Assembly (NCBI GenBank): GCA_022578605.1
Contig: MU394084.1
Location: 248,001 to 312,000 of the forward strand
Source of the DNA: Camillea tinctor
Taxonomy: Eukaryota; Ascomycota; Sordariomycetes; Xylariales; Xylariaceae
DNA length: 64,000 nt
Direction of reading: 5' to 3'
A program made the translations under genes and the position numbers. Numbering within the stretch: position 1 is the stretch's first letter; each line of letters begins with the position of its first letter. The notes under the pieces are model-generated. The model saw only the letters and a program-made list of their open reading frames with translations. It was not told the origin of the DNA and made no database searches. Positions 21,536-34,545 of this stretch are shown here, piece after piece.

Positions 21536-22915
21536 ATTGGAAGCGGTGATGGCTGGGGTCGCGTGGCGAGGGTTGGAGCGGGAGGGAGAACGAAGAACAA
21601 GATCAGGTTGTTGTCGATACTATGTCTCCTGCCCGCAGAAGCTAAATGTTCATCGATACAATATAGCGATAGACAGTATGGTTTTTCGAGGGGAGGTTCT
21701 CCTTTTTTTTTTTTTTTTTCGCAATGTGTAGAGCGATGTTCGTAAAGGAGTTTGCGCGTAAAGGCGCTTAATGGGAGGTAATGGAATGCGGCTCGATAGG
21801 CGGCCAGATAACTCGGTCTGGTGGTTGGTTGCAGACAATTACACAAGAAACGCAATCCAACGGGGCTGGGGTCCGAGAGCTCGCTGACAAGAGCTGGGGG
21901 GGGGGAATTATTTTCGAAGAACGAGCGGAGTTGGGATGTGAGGAAGAGAGAGTGTGTGTATATTGAAGAGAAGGTGAAGAACTGCAAAGGAGAAAAAGCC
22001 AGCGCAGCACAGCCCTTTGAGAAAGAAAAGAGAAAAGAAGAAGGAAAAAAGAAAAAAAAGCTCGGTTATGACGGGCAGTTACAGACCGACTTAGTTATAA
22101 AGTTATGTCTGTGTAGGTATGTATATGTAGTGTACTGTCCACTGTGTTGTTGCTGTATTCCACGATACCGGCTCGTTTCCCTTTCCAATCAAACTTGTCT
22201 TTGCATTTCGCAAAAATGCGAGGTGTCTCTCCTCGCTCTCACTTGTACGAAATTCTCCAGTTGTTAACAAGTTATTTGCTGTATCAAAATGTTATGTATG
22301 TGGTTATGGATCATGTATGTAGGTTACGTATTACTCCGTACATGTAATGGGGGATTGGGGGGTGGTTAAGGTAAGTAGTAAGTAAGAAGTAACATGGACG
22401 AGTAAAAGTGATGTGGTTTTAGCTTTAGTTTTTAGTTTTAGTTCAAAGGAGTAAATCATTAAAAAAAAAAATAAGTGTCAAATGACGGAGACCCAATCAT
22501 GGAAGGTTCCAAGTTCCATCCATTCTACCTAAAAGGTTACGAAAGCCACAAAGCTACCCCACCTCACCATCCATCTAACCTAGAGCCTATATATCCACCT
22601 ATACACTATGTGAGTAACAGGTATAGCCACCGCCACAGGAACCTTGAAGGCAGCCAATATACCTGGTACCACACAAAAGAGAGAGCGGTATGTAACCTTA
22701 CAACCCATTTCGGTATTAGTCTAGTCCAAGTTCAAGTTCAACTTGTGCATCTTGAAAATACGTTATTCATTCCTTGCTCGTGGTCCAATTTATTGTGTCT
22801 GCCTATTATTCTTATTACATTGAAAGTGCTGTATTAGTGCACCACTAATTCGTAATTGCGTAACCCTCCAGTTCATGAATGTATCGATACCTAGTTGTAG
22901 GCAGGTAATCATTCT
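21536..22915. other. Intergenic: WASP promoter and leader
   Basis: Contains an uninterrupted T run near 21702-21719 and pyrimidine/purine-rich strand-asymmetric sequence, likely the WASP 5' leader. Frames at 21361-21987 and 21821-22267 have no recognisable domain and are treated as chance. Confidence 0.5.
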
Positions 22916-23214
22916 CTATTTGTCATTCAACTGCTTCGCCTTAGCCTGTCGCTCTTCCTTGGTTCCCTCCTGCTCAGGCATGCTCTGCGGGATGACCGGG
23001 CCGGGGTGTGCCTTGTGTGCTGAGAAGATGTTGGCTCCCTGGGGTTCGGCTGCGGTTCTGGCATCGTGAGGCTTGGTCTCGGCGTCCTGTTTGCCGGTCT
23101 ACACAGGAACAGTTAGATATTGATTTAACTAGTTCATGTACCTGAGTAGTACTGGGTATAGATATCAGTAAGTATAAATGGACTTACCTGAGCTGTGGGG
23201 TGGTTCTCGGGCAT
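22916..23214 (-). CDS. Small conserved-looking protein, 69 aa, 2 exons
   Basis: Minus-strand exon 1 is 23214-23188 (MPENHPTAQ) and exon 2 is 23098-22916 (starts TGKQDAETKPHDARTAAEPQ, ends RQAKAKQLNDK, then TAG). The 89-nt intron has GTAAGT..GTGTAG ends and keeps frame. The protein is hydrophilic, without a signal peptide or membrane segment, with a Gly/Ala/His/Pro middle and a Lys/Glu helix at the end. From memory it resembles a family of small fungal proteins of unknown function with HPTAQTGKQDAE-like starts; this needs a search. Coding frame shows no stop and clear splice sites, so I think it is a real gene. Two ATG-proximal features (exon 1 of only 9 codons) make it easy to miss. Confidence 0.75.
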
Positions 23215-23954
23215 GTTGATGGATTTCTGATATAGATGGAAATTCGTAAAAAGGTGCAGTTGGGTTGATAGAATTTCTTCTTATTCTTTGTCAAGTAATA
23301 GGCTTAGGTTAGAAACAAGGTTAGAAGAGAAAGAGAGAAAGCATACGATAAGCAGTCGAGATCTCACTGGTTCTTATACCCCCCAAGGACTTGTTTAGGT
23401 ACTGCTGGCTGGTGTCACTTACACAAACAAACGATGACGTATCGTAAAGTCTAGACCTTAGGTGGAAAGTACCTGCCTACACCTTAATAGTATAATTAAA
23501 GTTACACCTAGCGTAAAAGGTACATACAGCAGGTACTTATTACCTATATGTATACTATGTATTGTACTTACCTAGTATATAAGGGGGGCGGTAGATGACT
23601 GACCTCACCCACCTTAAACCCGTGATCCGGCGTCAATGTGGCGGCAGCTAAGACCGATGATTCGCGACCCTCCGGATTTTCTTCTTTTTCTTTTCTTTTT
23701 TTTTCTTCCATTCCATCATTAATCATCATAGGTTATACTAATAAGTTACACCGCGATAACTACCTAAACCTAGGTTACCTACCTACTACTACTTACACCA
23801 CCCACCTGCGATCAACCAACCAAAAGACAATTCATACGTATTTTGTCTGTCCCATTTCCATGGGTCATCGACTCCCGGACGAACATGCAGGCCTACCATT
23901 AAACACCCTCCCGTCGCGTTCCTCTCATTTCCATTAACAAAGACGTGCCCCGCA
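23215..23954. other. Divergent spacer of the 69-aa gene and RAD1
   Basis: About 740 bp shared promoter region, AT-rich, with several GTACTTACCTAG and CCTACCTA motifs (about 23560-23580 and 23760-23795). A frame at 23638-23937 has no recognisable domain. Confidence 0.5.
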
Positions 23955-26899
23955 TGTCTGTGAACAATGCCCCCCAACCCGTGAAGCTTTCACTACCTCT
24001 GGTATGCTGTTATTGATTATTTTTATTATTTTTTATTATTTGTTTTTTTGCATCCTCTAGCATAGAATCATAATCAGAATATCGACTAATAGCAAGTTAC
24101 AACCCAACCCATCAGGAATACCAACAACACTTGTTCCAAGAACTCCGTGCCGAAGATGAGCTGGTCGTCATCGCCAAAGGCCTCGGCCTCATGCGCCTGG
24201 TCAACAACCTGCTTCACAGCTACGATGCTGCCGGTAACAATTTAATAATAATTGTAGGGGCAGAGGATAGGGAGAACGGCTGGATAGGTGAAGCTCTAGC
24301 CGAACATGCTGCCATCAGCATGGCCCCCAAGGCTAGGGGCCTGACCGTCGTGAATACCGATTTCACAAGCGTCGGTGCCAGGGAGAAGATGTACGCGAAA
24401 GGTGGAATATACAGCATCACCTCGCGTATCTTGGTAGTCGACCTGCTGACCGGGCTACTTAACCCTGAGAGCATTACCGGAGTCGTCGTCCTACATGCAG
24501 ACAAAGTAGTCGCTACCTCTCTCGAAGCTTTCATCCTACGAGTATACCGTCAGAAGAACAAGACCGGCTTTCTCAAGGCCTTCTCCGACAATCCAGACCC
24601 TTTCGCCATTGGCTTCTCTCCTTTGGCGACCATGCTACGCAACATGTTCCTACGCAAGGCCTCCCTCTGGCCCCGCTTCCATGTCACTGTGGCCGGTTCT
24701 CTCGAGGGCAAGAAAAAAGCAGAGGTCATTGAGCTTGAGGTTCCTATGACGGATGCCATGAAAGATATTCAGACCGCCATCATGGAGTGCGTCGAAGTGA
24801 GCATCCAGGAACTCAAAAAGGGCAACTCTGGTTTGGAAATGGAGGATTGGAATCTAGATAGTGCGCTGCTCAAGAATTTCGACGTCATGGTACGGCGTCA
24901 GTTAGATCCGAATTGGCATCGAGTCAGTTGGAAGACGAAGCAGATCGTCAGCGATCTTACTGTTCTAAGGGGCTTGCTTCATTCCCTGTTAACCTTTGAC
25001 TCGGTTTCCTTCTTGCAGCACTTGGATACCATTCATGCTGCACACTCCCCTCAGCCGGGCTCTACGAGGCAGAACCAATCACCCTGGTTATTTTTAGACG
25101 CCGCACATACTATATTTACTACAGCAAAGCAAAGGGTGTATGCTAGTAAGGCCAAAGCCACGGCAGAGAGCTCTATTGATTCCCTTCGTCCCGTGTTGGA
25201 AGAACAACCCAAATGGTCACTCCTGGCTGAGATTTTAGAAGAGATCGATAGGGATTTGTATTTCGAACCCGTAATGAAAGATGATTCCAACGGGACCATC
25301 TTGATAATGTGTTCAGATACATCAACGTGTCGTCAACTTCGAGATTACCTGCAGACAATGTACGTGCAGCCTAAAACTGACGAAGAGTCAAAGCGGGACA
25401 AGGACGAGCCTAGACAATCTGGTGCTTTTATGATGAGAAGGAAACTTCGTAACTATTTGAATTGGAAAAGAGAGTTTGCCAACGTGAATAATGCCCTGTT
25501 CTCGGAGAACCAGAAGGCGCTCGAAAATGCTGTAGACCCCCGAATAGCTCGCGGCAACTATAAGGGGAAAGCACCTGCGAACAAAAGGCGGCGAGCACGT
25601 GGAGGAGGTACCACGGGGGCAGGGCCTGGACGTAATGCCAATGGCAGCGTCGCGCAGTACTTTGAGAAGCCTGCCGAAGTTGTTGATCTCATGGACGAGA
25701 TCCGGATTACGGAAGAAGAGTCTAAACAGAAAGAAGACATCATCGCTGATCCACTTGAGGATATGGACGACTATTTCGAGCTTTATGAGATGCAAGACTT
25801 AGTCGTCGTGCATGCCTATGAGGGCGACCAGGATGAGCATGTTCTTGAAGAGATAAGACCCCGGTACATCATCATGTATGAACCAGATGCCTCGTTCATC
25901 CGGCACGTAGAGGTATACCGATCTTCACATAACGACCGAAACGTCCGCGTGTACTTCATGTTCTACGGCGGGTCTGTCGAGGAACAGCGATACCTCGCAT
26001 CAGTCCGGCGAGAGAAGGACTGCTTCATGAAGCTTATCAAAGAGCGTGCTAGCATGTCCGTTGTCATGACGGTCGACGCACACGGGGTAGAGGACCCGCA
26101 GGAAGCGTTCCTTCGCACGGTCAACACGCGAATAGCGGGAGGCGGCAGGCTGGCCGCCACGGCCCAGCCTCCCAGAGTCGTAGTCGACGTGCGCGAGTTC
26201 CGGTCCTCCCTGCCGTCGCTCCTGCACGGGCGCAACATCGAGATCGTGCCATGCATGCTGACGGTGGGCGACTACGTGCTGTCGCCCAACATCTGCGTGG
26301 AGCGCAAGTCGATCAGCGACCTAATTAGCTCGTTCAAGGACGGGCGGCTGTACAACCAGGCCGAGACCATGTTCCAGCACTACAAGAACCCCATGCTGCT
26401 GATCGAGTTCGACCAGAACAAGTCGTTCACGCTGGAGCCGTTCGCGGACCTGTCGGGCAACCTGCGCTCCGTCGACCCCAGCGCCGAGTCGCCCTCGGAC
26501 CTACAGTCCAAGATCGTGCTCCTCACCCTCGCCTTCCCCCGCCTGCGCATCGTCTGGAGCAGCAGCCCCTACCAGACCGCCGAGATCTTCGAAGGCCTCA
26601 AGGCCCAGCAGGACGAGCCCGACCCCCTGGCCGCCGTGCGCGCCGGCCTCGACCCCCGCGATGCGTCGCGCGCCGAGGACGCCCCCCACCAGGCCTTCAA
26701 CCTCGAGCCCCACGACATGCTGGCCGCCGCCCCCGGCGTCACCCCCCAGAACCTGAAGAACATCACGCTCGAGACGGAGAACGTGCGCGAGGTCGCGAAC
26801 ATGGCTGAGAGCGAGCTGGAGCCGCTTGTGGGGCGCGAGGCCGCGAGGAAGATACACGGGTTCTTCAATCGGAATCTGATTGATGTGGATGGGTATTGA
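23955..26899 (+). CDS. XPF/Rad1 (ERCC4-family) DNA repair endonuclease, 2 exons, 943 aa
   Basis: Exon 1 is 23955-24002 (MSVNNAPQPVKLSLPL) and exon 2 is 24116-26899; the 113-nt intron keeps frame and restores the conserved start LPLEYQQHLFQEL. The N-terminal two thirds is the degenerate helicase-like domain of XPF. The nuclease domain follows, with VVVDVREFRSSLPSLL and the catalytic signature V744-E-R-K-S-I-S-D751 (the ERKxxxD motif). The C-terminus holds a tandem helix-hairpin-helix region (about 890-943). With a Rad10/ERCC1 partner the enzyme cuts the 5' side of damage in nucleotide excision repair and trims flaps in recombination; the Neurospora orthologue is MUS-38. A basic loop (about residues 495-515, KRRRARGGG) separates the domains. 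Codon use becomes much more GC-rich after about 26.1 kb, inside the nuclease domain. Confidence 0.96.
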
Positions 26900-27625
26900 T
26901 TTTTGATGGGGGGAGGGGGATTGGAAAGAGGAAAGGAGTGATTATTTGGGATTTTCACGCCGCTTTTTTGCTCTTCTTGACTGCACTTGAAATACATGTA
27001 GATATAGGATAGATCCGTTGTGTTTGTTGCGAGGGGCGAGTTGGATGCTGGTAGAGAAGATATCATGAAGCAAGAGGATGACTTGAGATCCTTTTTATAG
27101 GAGCACTTGCATATATATAGGTTACCATGTTCCACGACAATTTAGCATTCATCACTCATTTCACGATTCCGTCGTTGTAAGATGGATGGTAAGGAAATAT
27201 TGGTATACTACTACATAACTCGATTATATATAAAAAAGGAGGCGCGAAACAAGAACTAGAAGGAAGCCTCTCTCTCTCTCTCTCCTCGTTAACGGCATCA
27301 AATAGAATTGTGGATAATGCGGGGGGTATCGTGAATAATTCGTAAATGAATGCCGGCCGCGTCTTGGAAAAACTGAAGATATACCGACGCAGTAAAACAA
27401 GACAACTAGGCTAGAACGTTTCCCTCCTGGGCTTGCAACCGAACTCGTGTCGTTTCCTCGTATGCACAACTACCTCTTCATCAATCCATCCATCCATTCC
27501 ACCAGCTTGGGGGTATATCTCGTCATCATCTCATATCCATTCATTGACTCTCCATCTTTTTCTTCTTCTCCTCCTCCCCCTCCTCTTTCCTTCCTTCCTG
27601 TGTTTCTTTTTTTCCGTTTTTTTTT
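26900..27625. other. Convergent spacer after RAD1
   Basis: Short spacer with a CT dinucleotide run near 27269-27284 and pyrimidine-rich sequence before the small gene's stop. No gene seen. Confidence 0.5.
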
Positions 27626-27949
27626 CTAGATCGTGCTCGTAGTCGCGTGGTGACGACGGCGCCCGAACCCGCGGCGGCGCGTCCCCGTCGTGGACCGGTG
27701 CCGCCCCCCGCAGTACCCGCACGTCAGGAAGGATATCAGGATGTCGATGAAGGTCACCACCCCGCTGATGATCGCGTGCAGGATGTTGCCGATCCCGTTG
27801 ATGATCGCCATCAGCACCGACCCGATGGTGCGGAATAGCGATTGGATCTAGTGGATTGTTAGGGAGGGAGGGAGAGAATGGGGGGAGGGGGAGGATATGG
27901 GAGGAAGGAGGGGATGGAAGGGACTTACGCAGGAGACGACGGCGCCCAT
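27626..27949 (-). CDS. Small membrane protein with basic tail, 80 aa, 2 exons
   Basis: Minus-strand exon 1 is 27949-27929 (MGAVVSC) and exon 2 is 27847-27626. The intron (81 nt, GTAAGT..ACTAG) keeps frame. The protein starts MGAVVSCIQSLFRTIGSVLM, continues with a hydrophobic stretch rich in Ile/Val/Gly (about residues 13-53) that could form one long or two short membrane helices, then a CGYCGG motif and an Arg/His/Thr-rich tail. The N-terminal Met-Gly followed by Cys is suggestive of lipid attachment (N-myristoylation and palmitoylation), which is inference. Similar tiny MGAVVSC-type proteins occur, to my recollection, in many ascomycetes without known function. The seven-codon first exon explains why automated calls may miss it. 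Confidence 0.75.
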
Positions 27950-30900
27950 TGTGATGGTTTTTTGGTTTGGCTTGGATGGTTGGTTGGAGGGGTTGATGGG
28001 TGATATGATGTTCCTAGGTGGTTGGACCAGGTGGGAAGAATAGAGTTTAAGAGAGAGAGTAGTTATAGTGATACAATAACGTCAAGAGGTATCTCGAAGT
28101 ATGTAGGTTTTTGTAGACTGTAGTTGCTTGGTAGACCGAGTAAGGTAGTTCTTTGATGAGGAGGAATGGGATTTTCTCTTTATATACGAAGCAGGTGTAC
28201 AAGCCAAGTCACAAAACCTCTGCTTCTTTTTTTTTCTTCTAGCTGGTTGATACCAAATTTTACACGGGGGCTGGGGGGGTAATCAAAATAGATGACGATA
28301 TATTTCTTATCCCAACGCCCCCTTTTCCCCATATGTACTATTGGTCTCACTTTCATGCGTTACCTACCTCTCTCCACACACACATACACTAACATACAAC
28401 AGAATACATGGGCAAGCAAACGGTACCTTAGCTTAGGTAGGTAACAAAGGAAATAATAAAAAAATTCCCATCGGGAATTGGTTGAAGTCATAGACGTCAC
28501 GAAGCATGGGAAGGGGGGAACGGGGAATTCGAGGCGCCAATAAGGGGAAAGGGAAGAGTCTTGTCACTGGTCTCGCTTATCGAACATACTATAAACGTTC
28601 CCTTTTGTGTGGCATAAGAGTCACGATGGCGGGGGAGGGGGGAAATTAGCTGAAAGAAAGAAAGAAAGAAAAGAAAAAGTAATTAGGTAGTAGTAACAGT
28701 GTAGTAGGCGGTAAGGGATGAGATACCGTAGGGTAGGTACCCGACAACTACTACCTAGATAGGTAGGTTTAGATTGGTACTGGCATCGGTCATTGGTCCA
28801 TTGGGTTTACATGTTAGCTTCATTGGCATTTACATAGAGTGAAATTCGACGTCATAGGCGTAACTTACCCGCAGCCTAGTGTAGTAGAGGCTCCCTTCAA
28901 ATCGCGATCTTAGGAGGCGTGTTTGCGACCTCAATCTTACTGCTGCATTACCTCTAAGTACGTCCGGCGCAAAAGCTCCGGTACCTACTTACATAGACTT
29001 ACATCCATAGAGAGGCTACGCTAGAAGAGAGAAGCTGGTACCTACCTAAGCAGCGAGATCCCGCATGTCATAATGATGTGGCGCCGTTGTCATGTTACTT
29101 CCCAAAAGGGAAATACAAGCGCCACGAACTTTACAACGGTCGACGATGAGGCTTTTAAAAGTGGAGATCTCTCTTTCTTTCTTTTGCCTTTTGCCTTTTG
29201 CGCACAGGCTGAACAGGGAAACCTGTTTTAGAGAGCTTGGTTCCTGTCGTACATGACGTATGGGTAACCGGCATTTCGACACACATCTCGTCTCGGCCTC
29301 GAATGGTTTATTTTTTCTTCTTCTTTCCACTTCTCTCTTTCACACCCCCCAACCCAACCCACCACATCCACTCTTCAGCTTCGTATTACGAAGGAACTAA
29401 TCCTGCCCTAGCTCTGCCGCTTTGACTTTGACGGTGGTCAGGTGGTGTACATGTACACACACTGACATACCACCCCATCTTTATATGCTTCGTATATGTA
29501 GTGTACACTGACTGACTATTTAACTTCTGTTTGAGCAATGTAGATCCTATCTTAACATGCTGTGTCTGGAGTTTCATCATCATCTTGTCTTTCCCGTTTC
29601 AATGAATGAAATGGATAGGGCAAAGTGGAGCGAAACAGAGCACATGCATTTTTCTTTCTAAAGATCTCCAGTTCTCGACCTTTTCAGTCCAAACCCGCCT
29701 CGAATTCAGATCGAGATGCAATGCCGAAATCCTAAATCTAACATCTCCAATAAGCTGATAGGACCTCGTCTTAGAACATGGAAGTCCCCTGCGCGAGTGC
29801 CTTGTTTTTTCACCCTTGTCTACAAGGTAGGTTTGGTGGGTTAAGCAGGTTAAGGTTTAGGTAGGTAGCACCACACAGCAGCAGAAGGAAGGAATCGGGA
29901 TCTCACCTGACGTAGTGTAAAGCTAAATCTGCAGGGCGTACAGAGTATAAAACCCCCCTAACCCCCATTTTGCTACTCTGACTTTTCCCCCTTCTTTTTT
30001 TCCTTCTCCATGCCATTTCCCTGTCGTGGGCAGTCAGCCGCACCCCCCGCCTGCTACGCTCTTGAGGCCGGGCAAGCGGTTGCCTCCCATCATGGCAGAC
30101 AGTCTTTGCTCCAATGATGTGGATGGGATGTAGTTGAAGTCCTCACCAGACTCCTTTCCCCATGACCCTATACGACAGATTACGGAAAAAGTGCACCCGT
30201 AGACTGCGGATAATTAGTCTCTGCTGGTTTGTGATGCAGTTCGCTCGGCCGACTCCGGTTGGTCTTGAGTCGAACAGCTCCGACCGCTCCCCCGCCGCCG
30301 TTGTGCTTGTGCTGATGCGCCCTCCTCTTCGACCGACCGCTGTCTCTTTTTCGGTCTCGACGTTTTTCCTTCCCTGGATATGCATCGATCGACTATTAGG
30401 GATGGCTGGTCACACGATAAGGGCGGTGCTCCCTCCTTCGGCCGGCACCCCTCGACTTTCCTCGGCCCGTATCGCGCTGCTTTCGCGCCCAAATGACTCC
30501 TCCGATCGAGAAACGGTCCTCGCGTCGGGGATATCCCACAAAGCCAATATTTTATCGTATCCTCTGATCGACACCGGAAGTTTTGTCTCGAGGTTCTGCG
30601 CGTGTGTTTGCCGTGTGTGTGCGTATGCGCGCGTGCGTAACGCGCCGACGACATGATTCGCGGCGTGTAGTTTGATTTTCCGCCCGAGGTATGAGGCGGG
30701 AGTGCGCGATGTTCCCCACGTCTGATCCATTTGCTCTCTTACGAGGGCAGTGTTGAGATTTCGTGGTTGTGAACCACGTTCTTCTGACTCTACCTCGGGT
30801 GTCTGTAAAGTCGCTGCCCGCGATGACTGCTCAGCTGCGAAGCGCCCCCGTACCCCCCGCGGCCCCCCAGGGCTATTATCGATCGATAGTACGTTCTCTC

Positions 30901-33900
30901 GGAGATTGTTGGCATTTCCGCGTTGCTGCGAGAGCACCTGCGGACGAGTTGAGAGCCGAGGGCTTTTTCACCCTCATCTCGCTCGGCGATTATATCATGA
31001 TTGTCTTGTAGCGACCACCACTATCACTACTTGTAGTATGGCATGATCTTTACTACGTCAACGATCCGGTTATCGTCTTGCTTCCCCCGACAGATGACTG
31101 AGAAAGACCTGCCAACTACGATCACCATAGGGCAGCACTGTGCCCTATCCGAATACAGTAAAATGAATCAAGAAGGGATGGAATAGATTGTGCAAATTAG
31201 CATTGGGGAAGAGCTTTTACTACAACAAAGATCAAGGAAAAGATGTTTTAGGGTCTCTTTGCTTCCCATGTAATTTGGAAATAATGTTGGTACCGCTGTG
31301 TTAGTTGTTCACCTGAGCAGCTACGATCCAATTGACAATACAATTTGTTCGGTCCTAAATCACTTTTTTGCTGCCTCTACTTGCCTGCCCATTCTACTTA
31401 GACGTAGGACTACTACATATGTGAAGCCATGTACTAGTATAGTAGATATTATGCTACATCCTCCCTTTCTTTTGTTAGCCAGACTCATTTTGAAAATCAA
31501 TAGTATTCTCGTGAAGTTCGCTCGAAGACTTTCCTGATAGTTGGCATTGAACCAATAATATGTGGCACTCGTTTATAAACACATGCAAATAATACTTAGG
31601 TAAATTAACTGTCATTCATGGTAGCACAATCTGGGTAGCACCTCTCAAATATAAGGTCTCCCTTCCCCTTTTCATGGACTAGTGTTTCCATCCCGCGGCC
31701 AGTGACCTAATGTCACATTTCAACATCTAATACAGATCAGATTATATCCAAGGTTCCAATATCAAACTGAGAAGGATAAAGTAACCCAGCTACCTAGACA
31801 CCTTTGCTTATTGTATTTTGGACTCTCATTTAGTAGAGCAGGGAGGTATTATTTGATATATGCATATGGCGTCTCTAGAAGTAGTGAGATTTACTCATAG
31901 AGTAGGAACATCCTCCCTGTGGCTAAAGGAGTATTGATGTTCGTATAGGTAATCACGATATATGTTAGAAAAGGAGAATAAAAGAAAAGAGAAAACATAA
32001 TACCAGGTTCATCCACCGGGCCTTAAGTTACGTTTCTTATAACCTAGGCAGCCGGTACGGAGGCAGTAAAGGGGGCTTGCTCTTGTATAAAGCCCACACA
32101 CCCACACGCATATATACACGATACTTCGTTTCCCCTCCCTCCCATTACCTACCATGCACACTTTGCTATCTGATCCGAGAACCCACGCGTCGAGGCTTTA
32201 CCCCATACCACCAGAAGCGAGGAGCAGCAAGCCCAACCCGCTCTCCCTGCCATCCACAGAAGAAACACCAAAGCAGTATAATATCGCCGTGGTGTATGTA
32301 CCAGCCCGCGTTGCCCAAAGAAAGGAGAACCCCTGGGTTCGGTCTCTCTCGAATCCACGGTCAGCGTACAAGGTCAACGACCTTCATGTCGCGAATCCGA
32401 CTCGCCTCTCCAAGAAACACCGCAAAGCCCACTCTCCCGTATAACCTAAGCCATGCAGAGTCGATCTAATCAGCTCGATGTGAACACACATGCTCCCCTA
32501 AGTATTCTCCAAGCCCAACCTAACCGCCCTATCCATCTCCATCTTCGCAGCGATCCCCACCACCCAGCCCCAGCCCCGAGAAATCCTTACCAAAAAAACC
32601 ATAGGAACCAAACTCCTTCACTTCTTCGAGTTCCCTTTCTCCCTCACAAGGCATACTTACAAGCAACAGAGAGCATATTTAACCAATAACAAACACCCAA
32701 TCTTTTTTTCTTCTTCTTTTTTTCTCGAACGAGCTATAAAAAATATAGACAACAAGTAGTAGCAAGTATACTAGTAATACCAGATCAAGCTAACCTGACC
32801 TGCCCACACACCCATAAAGTAACACGAAGGCTCATTAGTTTCCGGCCGTCATATCCTCCCCACCTCCATAACCCTCACCCATTCACATACGTGTCCCCCC
32901 TATAGCATACAAATCGTGACTAACAAACCAAAAACATTTCAGAAATACTTTGCGAATTCAAGGCCAAAAAAATTAATTTGATGGGGGAATAAAAAGAGAT
33001 CAAATTACTAGATGCCAGGAATTTGGAATCTATGAGAGGATGAGTGAGTTACTATCATACAAGTTTAAGCCCCCCCTTTCTTTTCGGTTGTGCATATCAT
33101 AGAGAGGACGAGAGAGAAAGAGAGAGAAAAATATCCCCATGACTCGCAAACCCCCCTACCCACACATGCACGTACATCTCCTACCCCTCCCGGTTTCCCC
33201 CCAGACCAGAACGTTCTCCATGCGATGGTTTTAATAAGAGAAAAAAAAAAGGAAAAAAAACGATGAAAACAAGGCTTGCGAAAGAATCTCTGGAATTAGA
33301 TCAGGCGATGTAATAGAGGTTTCTCGACTAGATTGGCTCGAATACAATACGTATTCGAAAGGCGAGGGACAGGAGGAAGGGTATATGAGACGTAAGGAAA
33401 GCATCGAATTCGCCACGGTCCGTGTTAAACCCTGAGATCGATACCATTCTGCCATAATATCTTTCCACGTCTTTTCCTTTCTTGAGAACTTCAGGCCTGA
33501 AGGTGAACAAAACAACACGGAAATATCTCCCCCATGATTACCCCGGTGATAAATATCCGGTAGTCGGTTACTGAGATAGCAAGGATTGTGCATCCATTGC
33601 TTCGACCGTAACACAGATAAGAGAAACTCCGATGTCGAATGCCCCGAGCTATATCATGCTTGTCCAGAACCAGCATCGCTGATGGCGTAAGGCAATTCTC
33701 TCAGTAGTCGATTAGCCTCATTATCATGGCAACCCATCATCGAGTGTGTTCGTCCATTCATAGCTGCCGTGATTCATAAATCGTCGTCGCTCCACTACCA
33801 ACCTTCAATGCCCCCGGATCCAAACATTCGCCTAGGCCCAAGCCGCATAACGAAGCTCTGTTGCGATGGGTAGAAGAACGCCACGTCCGCAACAGGTAAA

Positions 33901-34545
33901 GACGTGATGCAGACCGAAGACTAGGCGAGTTCTAGTCTTCGGTTAAAAACCACATGATTCGAGAAGAGACAAATGGGGAGTAAGGCCTTCGCGAGATCCT
34001 GCAATCTTCCCCAAGACTCATCGTCACCTCACTAATGGTAGCAGCCCAATTCCGAGGAAAGAGGTAAAGATAGAGGTGGGGGTTATCTTTGGGATGGCAA
34101 TCACCCGACGAATGATTGACCACGCAAGAATCAACCTTGTAGAAAGCGTCTACGGCTGATTGGATACTCAATGGAGGGGAACCCAGAGCAAGGTGTGCGA
34201 AAGGTGATTTATCGGCAAAGATTAGACCACGGTGGGTACGTTGAGAGGAATATAGAGATTAGTCGATGCTGGATTCCGATGAAGCCCACGTCGGGCTACA
34301 ACGGCGACAGCGTAGAGTGCGACAAACGGTATAGTGGTAGGAAAGATGGGAAATGGTATGGAAAAGAAATACTGGTCTTATGGTGCAGCGCAGAGAAAGT
34401 CACGATGACCAAAAAAACGCCAGACCACCGCAGCCTTGCAATTATAATTGTATCAGGAATGCCTCAAATGAAAGGAGAGCCTCGTGAATGCATTATATTC
34501 GGGGTATCAGACGCAAGGCAAAGGGTGTCACCGAGCCGGTGACAG
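27950..34545. other. 6.6-kb stretch without a recognised gene
   Basis: Holds the promoter of the 80-aa gene, an AAAG run near 28655-28678, TAGGTA motifs near 28430-28770, and a GC-richer island at about 30.04-31.02 kb where both strands stay open for 140-175 codons without any recognisable domain. A frame pair around 32.1-32.7 kb and minus-strand frames at 33.2-33.7 kb also lack domains. The last kilobase is probably the MCM1 3' UTR. Unrecognised genes or noncoding transcripts here cannot be excluded. Confidence 0.45.

Noticed and set aside
30410..30937. 175-codon minus-strand frame, with competing plus-strand frame at 30162-30656
   Set aside because: No recognisable domain and equal openness on both strands; kept only as a finding about the GC-rich island.
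32077..32689. Plus-strand frames of 78-130 codons
   Set aside because: Low-complexity, no domain, no convincing splice junction between them.
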